Under the pieces are notes generated by a model. The model searched no databases. It worked only from the letters and a program-made list of their open reading frames with translations, and was not told the origin of the DNA. Source: Candidatus Omnitrophota bacterium (GTDB lineage Bacteria; Omnitrophota; Gorgyraeia; 2-01-FULL-45-10). Taken from it: a stretch of DNA of 40,249 nt. The position numbers and the translations under genes were made by a program. Positions 33,048 through 40,249 of this stretch are shown piece after piece. Every line of letters begins with the position of its first letter. Within the stretch, counting starts at the first letter, position 1. Location: contig JAFGJL010000035.1 in assembly GCA_016929115.1 (NCBI GenBank), positions 1-40,249 on the forward strand, written 5' to 3'.

Positions 33048-34575
33048 ATGGCTCCTTCTTTAAAAGCGCCCTTATGTCCTTCCTTTTCATCACCTTCAGG
33101 AATTCATCCACGATCTTTGGGTCGAATTGCGTTCCGGAGTTGTTCTTTATCTCCGCCACGGCCTGGTCGACCGTCATCGGCGGCCGGTAGGGCTTCTTTG
33201 TGATCATCGCCTCGAACGCGCTGACCGCGGCCATGATGCGCGCGCCGAGCGGGATCTGGTCTTTCCTAATGCCTTTGGGGTAGCCCGAACCGTCGTAGTT
33301 CTCATGGTGGTGGAGTATTATCGGGATGACGGTCTTCAGCGCCTTGATGTGCCTTATTATCTCGACGCCCTTGGCCGGATGCTCTTTGACGATCTTGAAT
33401 TCCTTGCCCGTCAGTTTGGTCGGTTTCGTGAGGACCTCGCTCGGGACGGTCACCTGGCCGGCGTCGTGCAGGACGACGGCGTATTCGAGGCTCTTAAGTT
33501 CGTTCGCGTCCATGCGCATCGCCTGCCCTATGGCCAGGCAGATCTTCAGTGTGGAGGCGCGGCGTATGTACGCGCCGGGCGCGCGCGTGTCGAGCGCCGC
33601 GGCGAGCGACCTTATGCTGCCGATGGTCAGCTTCTCCTGTTCCTTGTAGAGCTGCGCGTTCTTGATGGCTATGACGGCCTGTTCGGCGAGGGTCATCATG
33701 ATCTCCTGGTCGAAATCGCTGAACGGCTTTTTATCTATCTTGTCGTAGACGGTGATGACGCCGATGACGTCCTCGTCGATGAGCGGGACGGCGAGGTAGT
33801 CGGCGCCCTTTATCGGCCTGCCGTATTTTACGGCCTTGCCGGGGGCCCACTTGCCGACCGCGATCTTCTTGAGCTTCGACTTCTTCTCCCTGACGTCGAC
33901 CGTGGCCTTGGGCAATAGCTGCTTGCGCCTGGCGTCGACCAGTTTCAGGGAGCACCGGTTGGCCCGGATCACCTGAAGGGATAGTCGGACGATGCGCGGT
34001 AAAAGTTCGTTCATGTCGAGCGTAGAGCTGATGAGGCGGTGGACGGTGTGGACGGTCGAGAGCGCGATCGCGCGCGGCCTGATCGTCTCGTAAAGCTTTG
34101 ATAGCTCGACCTCTTTCTGGACCTCTCGGACGATCGCGTCCGTGAAGGTGGCGAATATGTTCAGTGTGTCGTCGGAGACGTCCTTCTTGATGTAGTAGGC
34201 GCCGATGAAGCCGTAGAGCTTATCGCCCTGGGCTATCGGGTAGGCGAAGCCGTAGAGCCCCTGGGGGCAGGCGAACCGGACGATGGCCCTTTTCTGCGCC
34301 GCTTTTCTGAGTATCTCGCGCATGTGGATGACGCATTCCGCCCTCTTCTTTATGAGCGAGCGTTTGTTGCATATGCATCCTGAGGGGATGAGCCACGTCA
34401 GGTCTTCTATTGACGGGTTCGGCTTTTCGACGAGCCACCAGAAGGTCGGCTCGATGCTAGATTCGAAGCACTCCTCCTGCCTTCTGAAGCTGAGGCTCTT
34501 TTTAAGCCGGTCGAACAGTTCCTGCCGGTATTGAGCCTCTGTAGCCTTATCGGTTGCCGAGGTCGGGTTTTCCAT
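33034..34575 (-). CDS. PocR-like, GAF and degenerate HD-GYP domain protein
   Basis: The 513-residue protein has an N-terminal PocR-like sensory domain (about 35-150, CPQGLYGFAYPIAQGDKLYG), a GAF domain (about 175-305, KWAPGKAVK, LIDEDVIGVITVYD) and a C-terminal HD-GYP domain (about 320-495). The HD-GYP domain retains His370-Asp371, His399, HHH at 422-424 and DGSGYP (428-433), but the first metal His is absent (AYIRRAS), HDxGK is HDAGQ and the D-x-FDAM motif is SAFEAM. It may be a weak or inactive phosphodiesterase that works as a c-di-GMP-linked sensor. An extended -10 two bases away from an AUG without ribosome site suggests a leaderless message. Confidence 0.87.
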   Translation of the reverse strand: MENPTSATDKATEAQYRQELFDRLKKSLSFRRQEECFESSIEPTFWWLVEKPNPSIEDLTWLIPSGCICNKRSLIKKRAECVIHMREILRKAAQKRAIVRFACPQGLYGFAYPIAQGDKLYGFIGAYYIKKDVSDDTLNIFATFTDAIVREVQKEVELSKLYETIRPRAIALSTVHTVHRLISSTLDMNELLPRIVRLSLQVIRANRCSLKLVDARRKQLLPKATVDVREKKSKLKKIAVGKWAPGKAVKYGRPIKGADYLAVPLIDEDVIGVITVYDKIDKKPFSDFDQEIMMTLAEQAVIAIKNAQLYKEQEKLTIGSIRSLAAALDTRAPGAYIRRASTLKICLAIGQAMRMDANELKSLEYAVVLHDAGQVTVPSEVLTKPTKLTGKEFKIVKEHPAKGVEIIRHIKALKTVIPIILHHHENYDGSGYPKGIRKDQIPLGARIMAAVSAFEAMITKKPYRPPMTVDQAVAEIKNNSGTQFDPKIVDEFLKVMKRKDIRALLKKEPYEHR

Positions 34576-34583
34576 GGCTTTCT

Positions 34584-34592
34584 ATTATAGCA
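34584..34592 (-). promoter_or_regulatory. Extended -10 promoter element before the HD-GYP-type gene
   Basis: TGCTATAAT on the minus strand, expected RNA start near 34577, two bases before the ATG at 34575. No good -35 at 17 bases; TTGAAC is 20 away. Confidence 0.45.
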
Positions 34593-35744
34593 CTATACGC
34601 GTTCGTAAGGTTCAAAAAATTTCTTGTATTCGTCAAGGGCGTAGCGGTCGGTCATGCCGGCGATGTAATCGCATACGACAAGGTGCTTTTCCTCGCGCTT
34701 AAGGCGCGCCTGCGTCGTTGGCGGCAGCTGCTCCGGCTTGTCGAAATATACATTAAAGAGGTTCAGGATGAAACGGTGGGCCTTGTTGGACATCCGCACC
34801 ACCCGGTAATGCTGGTACAGGTTCTTGACTAGGAACTCGCGCATCGGCTTGCGCAGGGCCTGCATGGGCTTCGAGAATGTCACTATGCGTTCGGGCGTCT
34901 TTACGACATGCTGCACCTTCTGGATCTTGAGCCTCTTTATGTTCAGCTCTGTCTGCGCGATCACGTCCGTGACCTGGCTGTTGATGATGGAGCGGATGAT
35001 CTGGTATTTGCGTATCTCGTCTTTTATCCGCGGGTAGCGCTTGTGGACAGCCTTTTCTTTCTCGGCCCATATCCTGACGCGCTTCAGGTCGCTATCCTTG
35101 ATGAGCTCGCTCGTGATCCCGTCATCGAGGTCGTGATTGTCGTACGCGATCTCGTCGGCGACGTCGACGACCTGCGTCTCGAGTATGGGGGAACCCTCTG
35201 CCTCGAACGGGACGACGGGCCGTGGCATGTCGAAAGGCGTTGAATGCTTTATGATGCCCTCCCTCACTTCGTAGGTCAGGTTCAGGCCGGGGAATTCGGG
35301 GTAACGCTGCTCGAGGAAATCGACGACCCTGAGGCCCTGTATGTTGTGGTCGAAGCCTCCGTAGTCCTTCATGATCTCGTGGAGGGCGTCCTCGCCGGAA
35401 TGGCCGAACGGCGTGTGGCCCAGGTCATGCGCCAGCGCTATCGCCTCCACGAGGTCCTCGTTGAGGCGCAGCGACCGCGCGATAGACCTCGCTATCTGCG
35501 CGACCTCGAGCGTGTGGGTCAGGCGCGTGCGGTAGTAGTCGCCTTCGTGGTTGACGAAGACCTGCGTTTTGTATTCCAGGCGCCTGAAGGCCGTCGAGTA
35601 TATGATCCTGTCCCGGTCGCGCTGGTAGCAGGAGCGGTAGTCGTGCTCCTCCTCTTTGTAGCACCTGCCCTTGGACAGCCGGCTCTTCTGGGCGTAAGGC
35701 GCGAGGAGCTCTTCCTTTTTCTCGATGTCCTTTCGTTTCAGCAT
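34593..35744 (-). CDS. dgt: dGTP triphosphohydrolase, HD superfamily
   Basis: The 383-residue protein has RDRIIYSTAFRRLEYKTQVF, the HD metal site (His77, His106-Asp107 in ALAHDLGHTPFGH), VVDVADEIAYDNHDLDDG, and a C-terminal domain, all of the dGTPase/dNTPase (Dgt) family. It degrades dGTP to deoxyguanosine and triphosphate and may control dNTP pools. It follows a HIT gene and precedes the HD-GYP-type sensor by 17 bases. Confidence 0.93.
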   Translation of the reverse strand: MLKRKDIEKKEELLAPYAQKSRLSKGRCYKEEEHDYRSCYQRDRDRIIYSTAFRRLEYKTQVFVNHEGDYYRTRLTHTLEVAQIARSIARSLRLNEDLVEAIALAHDLGHTPFGHSGEDALHEIMKDYGGFDHNIQGLRVVDFLEQRYPEFPGLNLTYEVREGIIKHSTPFDMPRPVVPFEAEGSPILETQVVDVADEIAYDNHDLDDGITSELIKDSDLKRVRIWAEKEKAVHKRYPRIKDEIRKYQIIRSIINSQVTDVIAQTELNIKRLKIQKVQHVVKTPERIVTFSKPMQALRKPMREFLVKNLYQHYRVVRMSNKAHRFILNLFNVYFDKPEQLPPTTQARLKREEKHLVVCDYIAGMTDRYALDEYKKFFEPYERV

Positions 35745-35763
35745 CGTTAAGCCGCTCTTTCTG

Positions 35764-36234
35764 TCAGCGCTTCTTAAGGCGTTTGTAGACGGAGTCGAGT
35801 GAATCGGAGACGACCTTGGTGTTGGCGACGACCGGCATGAAGTTTGAATCGCCGAGCCAGCGCGGCACGATATGGACGTGGACGTGGCCTTCGTAGCCGG
35901 CGCCGGCCACCCTGCCTATATTGACGCCGATGTTGAAGCCGTGAGGCTTGAATTCCTTCGTCAGCCGCGCCGTAGTCGCGTTGACGAGCTCGAAGAGGTC
36001 GGTCATCTCGGCCCGGTCCAGCTCCTCCAGGCTCCTCACGTGCCTGTAGGGGCTGACCATGACGTGGGCGTTATTGTACGGGAACATGTTGAGCATCGAG
36101 AAGGAATGGCGCGTCCTGTCGACGATGTACCGCTTCCCGGTGTCGCGCGCGTTCCTTGCCCCGCAGAAGATGCACCTCTTCCGCTTCTTTAGATAGATAT
36201 ACCTGCTTCTCCAGGGAGCCCAGATCTTATCCAT
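35764..36234 (-). CDS. HIT family hydrolase (Ap4A phosphorylase/hydrolase type)
   Basis: The 156-residue protein starts MDKIWAPWRSRYI, has CIFC, FPYNNAHVMVSPYRH and the triad GHVHVHIVPRW. The APWR start and longer length are typical of Ap4A-type HIT proteins. GGAGAG precedes the ATG. Followed by dgt, 20 bases away. Confidence 0.92.
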   Translation of the reverse strand: MDKIWAPWRSRYIYLKKRKRCIFCGARNARDTGKRYIVDRTRHSFSMLNMFPYNNAHVMVSPYRHVRSLEELDRAEMTDLFELVNATTARLTKEFKPHGFNIGVNIGRVAGAGYEGHVHVHIVPRWLGDSNFMPVVANTKVVSDSLDSVYKRLKKR

Positions 36235-36250
36235 ATCTCTCCGTTTTACT

Positions 36251-36386
36251 CTGTCGAAATTAATAGAAATGAATAGATATTGATTGAAATTGATTGAAAT
36301 TGATTGAAATTGATTGAAATAGATAGTCCGTAACGATAAATTTCTATAAATTTCAACTCATTTCTACAAATTTCCATCTATTTCGT
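36251..36386. repeat. 10-bp-periodic inverted repeat
   Basis: From 36251 to 36320 a GAAAT (or GATAT) occurs every 10 bases, including four identical TGATTGAAAT units (36281-36320). From 36341 to 36384 a TTTC occurs every 10 bases in the opposite orientation. The right arm overlaps the last codons and stop of the thymidylate-synthase-like gene (36378). The region between stop and the HIT gene (36235-36377) has nothing else. Confidence 0.8.
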
Positions 36387-37205
36387 TCCGCTTTCTTTTT
36401 GACCGAGTAATTTATTTCTCGCGTCCTCGAAGAAGGGCTCGGCAAAATCCGTCGCCCATGTCTTCTCCTCGAACGGCCTCTCGCGCACGGTCTTCAGGAA
36501 GTTCTTGAACTCGTCGTAGTAGCTGCCGTACACGTGGAAGCTGTCGCTTATATCTACGTATCTGCCGACCGCCACCTCTTTCTTGAGGCTCTTCGCTATC
36601 GCCGCGGCGACCGTCCGCTGCAGGTCCGTGAGCGCGAAGATGTTCATGAAGCTCGCCTTGTAGGCGTCGCGCGACCTCCAGTGTGTGTTCATATTGAGGG
36701 CGTAGCGCCGTTCGTCGAGCTGGACGAGCCGGAACCATATCCGCTGCAGGCACGGCGGGTCGTCGGTCTGCGGGTCTGTCGCCGGGTTCCAGGTGATGGC
36801 CTGCGCCCTCCTCGAATACGGCGTCCTGGAAAGCTTGCGTATGATGTAGTCGATCTGGTCCACGACCTTGCCGTTGCATTCGTAATGGGAAAGCCGCTGG
36901 TGGTACGTATAGGTCCACTTGCCCTCTTCGGGCTTTATCCAGTGGTCGTGTATTCCCAGCACTACCTCCTGGCGGTAGACCTCCAGGTCCTCCAGGCCTC
37001 CGGGGAACGCCCGGTGGATGCGGGGCTCTCTCATCGGGTCGTTGACGACCATGACCATCGTGCAGTCCCTGCTCGGCGGGTCCCCGGCCTTGTCATATTC
37101 GGTGCGTATCTCCAGCCCGTCGTCCCATGTGGCGAGGACCGCCTTCTCCCATGCCTCGGGGAGCGTATTGCCTTCAACCTTTATGACAGGTATGTCGTCC
37201 TTCAT
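36378..37205 (-). CDS. Divergent thymidylate synthase family protein
   Basis: The 275-residue protein resembles archaeal-type ThyA. It has DPMREPRIHRAFPGGLEDLEVYR, KWTYTYHQRL, SRRAQAITWNPATD, DDPPCLQRIWFRL with the candidate nucleophile Cys152, MNTHWRSRDAYKASFMNIFA and a SDSFHVYGSYYDEF region with the nucleotide-recognising His-x-Tyr. The PCHxxxQ motif of common ThyA reads PCLxxxW, so it could use another nucleotide. Its last codons lie in the periodic repeat. It starts one base after the phosphoesterase. Confidence 0.82.
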   Translation of the reverse strand: MKDDIPVIKVEGNTLPEAWEKAVLATWDDGLEIRTEYDKAGDPPSRDCTMVMVVNDPMREPRIHRAFPGGLEDLEVYRQEVVLGIHDHWIKPEEGKWTYTYHQRLSHYECNGKVVDQIDYIIRKLSRTPYSRRAQAITWNPATDPQTDDPPCLQRIWFRLVQLDERRYALNMNTHWRSRDAYKASFMNIFALTDLQRTVAAAIAKSLKKEVAVGRYVDISDSFHVYGSYYDEFKNFLKTVRERPFEEKTWATDFAEPFFEDARNKLLGQKESGTK

Positions 37206-37206
37206 T

Positions 37207-37692
37207 TTAAGGTAACCTTATTATCTTTCCGGTGATGCCCTTGTCTGTTATCTCGATGACGCCGTACGAGTTATATTCGGCGAATACCTTGTCGGTAGGG
37301 CTGCCGGGGTTGAAGAAGAGCACACCGTCCTTGACGGTATTGACGGGTTTGTGCGAGTGGCCGAAGACGATGGCGTCGACCTTGCCGAACTCCCTTCTTA
37401 CGGTCTCCATGATATCCGCCGAGGCCCCGTATCCGTGGATCAGGCCTATCTTATACTTGCCCACCTTGATCAATTCCTTTGAGTTTAGGACGTTGCGGAG
37501 GTTCAGGGCGTCCATGTTGCCGCACACGGCCTTCAGGTCCTTCATCTTCGAAAGCTTATCGTAGAACTCTTTCTCGACGAAATCACCCGCGTGTATGACC
37601 ATATCGGCCTTCTTGATCTCGTCGTAGATGGCTGCGGGCAGGTCCGGGGCCGTCCTGGGTATATGCGTGTCCGACAAGACAAGGATCCTCAT
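37207..37692 (-). CDS. YfcE/MJ0936-type metallophosphoesterase
   Basis: The 161-residue protein has the two-metal sites SDTHIP, HAGDF, CGNMD, HGYG and GHSHKP, in the order of the YfcE family of small phosphodiesterases. The substrate is unknown. It overlaps the ATPase stop as ATGA. Confidence 0.93.
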   Translation of the reverse strand: MRILVLSDTHIPRTAPDLPAAIYDEIKKADMVIHAGDFVEKEFYDKLSKMKDLKAVCGNMDALNLRNVLNSKELIKVGKYKIGLIHGYGASADIMETVRREFGKVDAIVFGHSHKPVNTVKDGVLFFNPGSPTDKVFAEYNSYGVIEITDKGITGKIIRLP

Positions 37693-39320
37693 AAGGTCAC
37701 CGTCCTTTTCTTTCCGTAGGACGTAAGCAGCATGTTCACGACCGGGGTTTCCCAGATCGCTATCTTCAGTTCCTTCGCCAGGAGGTTGGCGTTCTCGTCT
37801 ATCCCCTTAAGCGGCATGATGATCCTCTGCGCCACGGAACGGTCGAGTGCCTTAACGGATCGCATGTACTCCACGATGTCGCCCTCGCCGACGTAAGTCT
37901 CATAAGGCTGGACGACCCATGTCTTTCCCCTGAAAGACGCGACGACGCACGGCTTCGAGCCGTTAAGCGCGCGGACCTCGACCCTGGTAAAGTGAGGCAG
38001 CCTCATCTGCCTGGCGTCGATCTGCATGAGCTCGTTTGAGAAGCTGCCGAAGAGGTCGGCGATCCGCGGCGTGACGCCCTGCCGGTATTCCTTCAGCGCG
38101 TCCTCCATGTACGCCCTGAGTTCCGACTCGAAAAGCCTTGAGCGCGTGACGGCATCGTCGATGAGCAGGTCCCGCCTTTTCTGGTAGACATGCCTCAGCC
38201 AGAACTCGAGCATCACGTCGTCGATCCGGTAGAATACGCCGTTCTTGGAGATAAAGCCCTGCTCCAGGAGGCGCTCCAGGGCCTTAGAGATCTCGGAGCG
38301 TTGCGCCTTGACGGCGCGGGCTATCTCCTGCTGCCTGTTCTTGCCCCTGGCTATCGCCACCATGATAGGCAGGCATATCTCGCGCGATCTTGAGTCGAGC
38401 AGGTCCAGGACGTAATTCAACAGGTACTGGTGGATGACGCCGTTGGAATTGTAGACGAGATCGAGGATCGCCTGCTCTACGACTGCGCTATCGATGTGGC
38501 TGGACATGCGCTCCGCGGCGATGCCCTCAAGGCGGGCGGCTATATGGTTCAGGTAGAACGGGTTGCCGTCGGTGAACGAGATGATGAAGCGCTTGATATC
38601 GTCGTCCGCCTCGTAGCCGGCCAGTTTGATCTCCAGGAATTCGCCCGCCTTCTTCGTATCGAAGCCGGATACCTTGACTATCTCAAAGTTGCCGAACAGG
38701 AGCGACAGCTTTTCCGACAGGATCTTCTTGATCGCGTGGTTGCGCGAGCTCGAGACGATGTACATCGTGTTCTTCTGGACCATGATGATCTTGCCGAAGT
38801 TGAGGAACGTGTTCTTTATGCCGATCTGCTCCAGGTTGTCGAATTCGTCGAAGATGACGATGCATGGGATCTTCGCCTCTTCCTTTACTATGGACGTGAG
38901 ATTGAGAAGGCTTGTGTACGCCTCGTCGTATTCGCCGCGCTCCACCGAGGCCATGACATGCCTTACGGCGCCGTGCGTCTTCGGCAGCGCTTTCGACGCC
39001 TTTTCGAGAAGACTTCCCATGTCTATCTCAACCGCTTCCCCGGTCTTGGCGAATGTGTTGTAGAGGAGCGTCGCGATGAAGCGGTTCGCGAACGACCTGA
39101 ACGGCTCCTTCACCACCTCCAGATAGACCGGTATGAAGGGCTCGTCCTTTACGGTGGCGAGGAAGTGCAGCAGGATGGATGATTTGCCGGCCAGGCTCTG
39201 GCCCGTCAGGGCGACGTTCTGGCGGTAGCCTTCCTTGAGTGCCAGCACCCTCTTGTTGAGGAGGTCGAGCACCTCCTCGCGCCCGAAAAACCTTTCACCG
39301 ACTACAGGTTCACTGAACAT
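37689..39320 (-). CDS. AAA-type ATPase with winged-helix and C-terminal domain
   Basis: The 543-residue protein has an Orc/Cdc6-like or archaeal ATPase-type core (about 8-260) with FFGREEVLDLLN, Walker A GQSLAGKS (40-47) and Walker B CIVIFDEFDN (Asp158-Glu159). A winged helix follows (about 320-370, RQQEIARAVKAQRSEISKAL). The rest contains an SKPCVVASFRGKTWVVQPYE segment that could be a DUF234- or nuclease-like fold, but I cannot confirm catalytic residues. Function unknown. It follows the LysM/LytM gene by seven bases and overlaps the phosphoesterase by four. Confidence 0.8.
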   Translation of the reverse strand: MFSEPVVGERFFGREEVLDLLNKRVLALKEGYRQNVALTGQSLAGKSSILLHFLATVKDEPFIPVYLEVVKEPFRSFANRFIATLLYNTFAKTGEAVEIDMGSLLEKASKALPKTHGAVRHVMASVERGEYDEAYTSLLNLTSIVKEEAKIPCIVIFDEFDNLEQIGIKNTFLNFGKIIMVQKNTMYIVSSSRNHAIKKILSEKLSLLFGNFEIVKVSGFDTKKAGEFLEIKLAGYEADDDIKRFIISFTDGNPFYLNHIAARLEGIAAERMSSHIDSAVVEQAILDLVYNSNGVIHQYLLNYVLDLLDSRSREICLPIMVAIARGKNRQQEIARAVKAQRSEISKALERLLEQGFISKNGVFYRIDDVMLEFWLRHVYQKRRDLLIDDAVTRSRLFESELRAYMEDALKEYRQGVTPRIADLFGSFSNELMQIDARQMRLPHFTRVEVRALNGSKPCVVASFRGKTWVVQPYETYVGEGDIVEYMRSVKALDRSVAQRIIMPLKGIDENANLLAKELKIAIWETPVVNMLLTSYGKKRTVTL

Positions 39321-39327
39321 ATCGCAC

Positions 39328-40026
39328 CTATTGTTTGGAAGGCAGGTAAAAGAACGGGTTCTGCGGTTCCCCGTCCTTCCTGATCTCGAAATGTACGGAG
39401 GGCTGTTTTGCCCTGCCCGTCGCGCCGGCCTTGGCTATGACGTCGTTCTGCGCGACGACCGTGCCGGGAGTCACCACTATCCTTGAGTTGTACGCGTAGA
39501 CCGTCTGGAAATCGTCGCCGTGGTCCAATATGACGGTCTTGCCGAACCCCTTCAGCTTATCGTCGCAGAAGACTACCTTTCCGGCCCGGGATGCCCGCAC
39601 GTCAGAGCCCTCCGCGGCGCGGATGTCGATACCCTTGTTCCTCGCTTTGTCGATCGTCGTACCGAACCGAGAGATGACCGTCCCCCGCACCGGCCACGCG
39701 AAGGACTCCTTGACCGCCGCGTAGCACACCGGCTCCCGTACCCGTGCCGACGGGCTCGGGATGACCAGGCGCTGGCCGACCTTAAGCGTCGAGTTCGAGA
39801 GCGAATTCGCCTGCGCCAGGCTGCCTATGTCGACGCCGTACATCTTTGAGATGCGCCATAGCGTCTCCCCGCTTTTAACGGTGTGGTACGTCGTGAGGTT
39901 GGGCATGCCGGGCGTGCCGGTCACGGATACCGTCGCTATGGGTACCGTCGCCTGGCTGGCGCGGGGCGCCGTGGCGCAGCCGGCGAGTGATACTATGAGT
40001 AATGCTAAAAGGGCGAATCTCATCAT
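39328..40026 (-). CDS. NlpD-like LysM and degenerate LytM (M23) lipoprotein
   Basis: The 232-residue protein has a lipoprotein signal (SLAGC, Cys17), a LysM domain (about 48-92, YHTVKSGETLWRISKMYGVD) and an M23/LytM domain (about 110-228). The first zinc His is replaced (ARNKGIDI where HxGxD is expected), while the late HFEIR is retained, as in NlpD/EnvC-type activators of amidases. It probably does not cleave peptidoglycan itself. The ribosome site is weak and two adjacent ATG codons are possible (40026, 40023). Confidence 0.88.
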   Translation of the reverse strand: MMRFALLALLIVSLAGCATAPRASQATVPIATVSVTGTPGMPNLTTYHTVKSGETLWRISKMYGVDIGSLAQANSLSNSTLKVGQRLVIPSPSARVREPVCYAAVKESFAWPVRGTVISRFGTTIDKARNKGIDIRAAEGSDVRASRAGKVVFCDDKLKGFGKTVILDHGDDFQTVYAYNSRIVVTPGTVVAQNDVIAKAGATGRAKQPSVHFEIRKDGEPQNPFFYLPSKQ

Positions 40027-40108
40027 TAAGTAAGCCCGCGTCGTTTAAGGTTCTTCGGCAGCTAAAATGCTCGCTATTCGCTCGCATTTTTAACGCTGCC
40101 TCAGGATC

Positions 40109-40237
40109 AAATTTGCTTCGCAAATTTGGAGCGAGCGAGGGGAATCCCCTCCGCTCGGCCAGTGGCCTCGCTCCGGGCCGGCCGAATTTCCTGCCGGCCA
40201 GAGGCCTTTTCCTCCTATTCGTCGGCGGAAATTCGGC
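40109..40237. repeat. Cluster of inverted repeats at the window edge, no gene
   Basis: The 223-base stretch 40027-40249 holds no supported gene. It has AAATTTGC/GCAAATTT (40109-40127), GGAGCGAG/CTCGCTCC (40128-40174) enclosing GAGGGGAATCCCCTC and GGCCAGTGGCC, and an 11-bp GCCGAATTTCC/GGAAATTCGGC pair (40181-40237). It could be structured RNA or a repeat cluster; the window ends before this can be decided. Confidence 0.55.
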
Positions 40238-40249
40238 TTCGATTCCCTC

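Noticed and set aside
38430-39182. + strand open frame of 250 codons opposite the ATPase
   Set aside because: Composition is typical of an antisense shadow, and the ATPase on the minus strand has Walker motifs.
40228-40249. TTCGATTCCCTC at the right edge as a tRNA T-arm
   Set aside because: The T-loop-like piece is there but its 5' stem does not pair with CCCTC, and no acceptor end is visible before the edge.

Overview
The window reads as a stretch of chromosome from an uncultured Gram-negative bacterium of the PVC neighbourhood, most likely Candidatus Omnitrophota. The lineage call is an inference from marker families recognised by eye: two small exported proteins that look like the TIGR04073 exosortase-associated family, a small basic protein whose first ~60 residues look like TIGR04137 (Chlamydiae/Verrucomicrobia), DUF4416, two AsmA-like anchored proteins, a GspA/GspB-like pair and four single-domain PilZ proteins. 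Lipoproteins, a LysM/LytM protein and SPOR and AsmA-like proteins fit a two-membrane cell envelope. Coding density is high and gene overlaps of the ATGA type are frequent. All genes except the gspA/gspB-like pair (27639-28995, + strand) lie on the minus strand. No rRNA, tRNA, CRISPR array, transposase or prophage was found.

Layout, in minus-strand transcription order from the right edge. (a) 40249-36378: a hairpin-rich non-coding edge, then LysM/LytM lipoprotein, AAA ATPase, metallophosphoesterase and a divergent thymidylate synthase. (b) A 10-bp-periodic inverted repeat at 36251-36386. (c) 36234-32073: HIT hydrolase, dGTPase, PocR/GAF/HD-GYP-like sensor, winged-helix protein and AsmA-like protein. 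(d) A cluster of GGGAC-N-GTCCC hairpins, then 31854-29009: SPOR protein, TIGR04137-like protein, aroB, yjbQ and a GNAT acetyltransferase. (e) The + strand gspA/gspB-like pair, divergent from a PilZ gene. (f) 27532-18295: PilZ, TIGR04073, PilZ, zinc-ribbon protein, flavin reductase, DUF523, DUF362 ferredoxin, HinT, PilZ, DUF4416, membrane protein, alpha/beta hydrolase, TIGR04073, PilZ, panD and cspA. (g) 18173-12610: yqeY, exported helical protein, entericidin-like lipoprotein, pentapeptide-repeat ion channel, radical SAM protein, GAF-ANTAR regulator and nadE. (h) 12548-9219: TPR protein, YkgJ-like protein, hemW and AsmA-like protein. (i) 9144-1: ygiQ, gdhA, carA, half-length carB, dusB, holin-like protein and DUF1846 (cut by the left edge).

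The strongest regulatory signals are in the leaders. gdhA, carA and cspA each have a good sigma70-type promoter followed by a structured leader containing an intrinsic terminator before the gene, so these three genes look controlled by premature termination. The carA leader also holds a 21-codon reading frame running through the terminator hairpin, an arrangement like the pyrBI leader. Twice, a strong promoter drives a TIGR04073 gene that is followed by a terminator and then a PilZ gene, which links a presumed cell-surface family with c-di-GMP sensing. carB encodes only the first half of the large subunit and stops exactly at the domain boundary, so the second half must be encoded elsewhere. 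Functional calls come from motif recognition alone; no database search was run.
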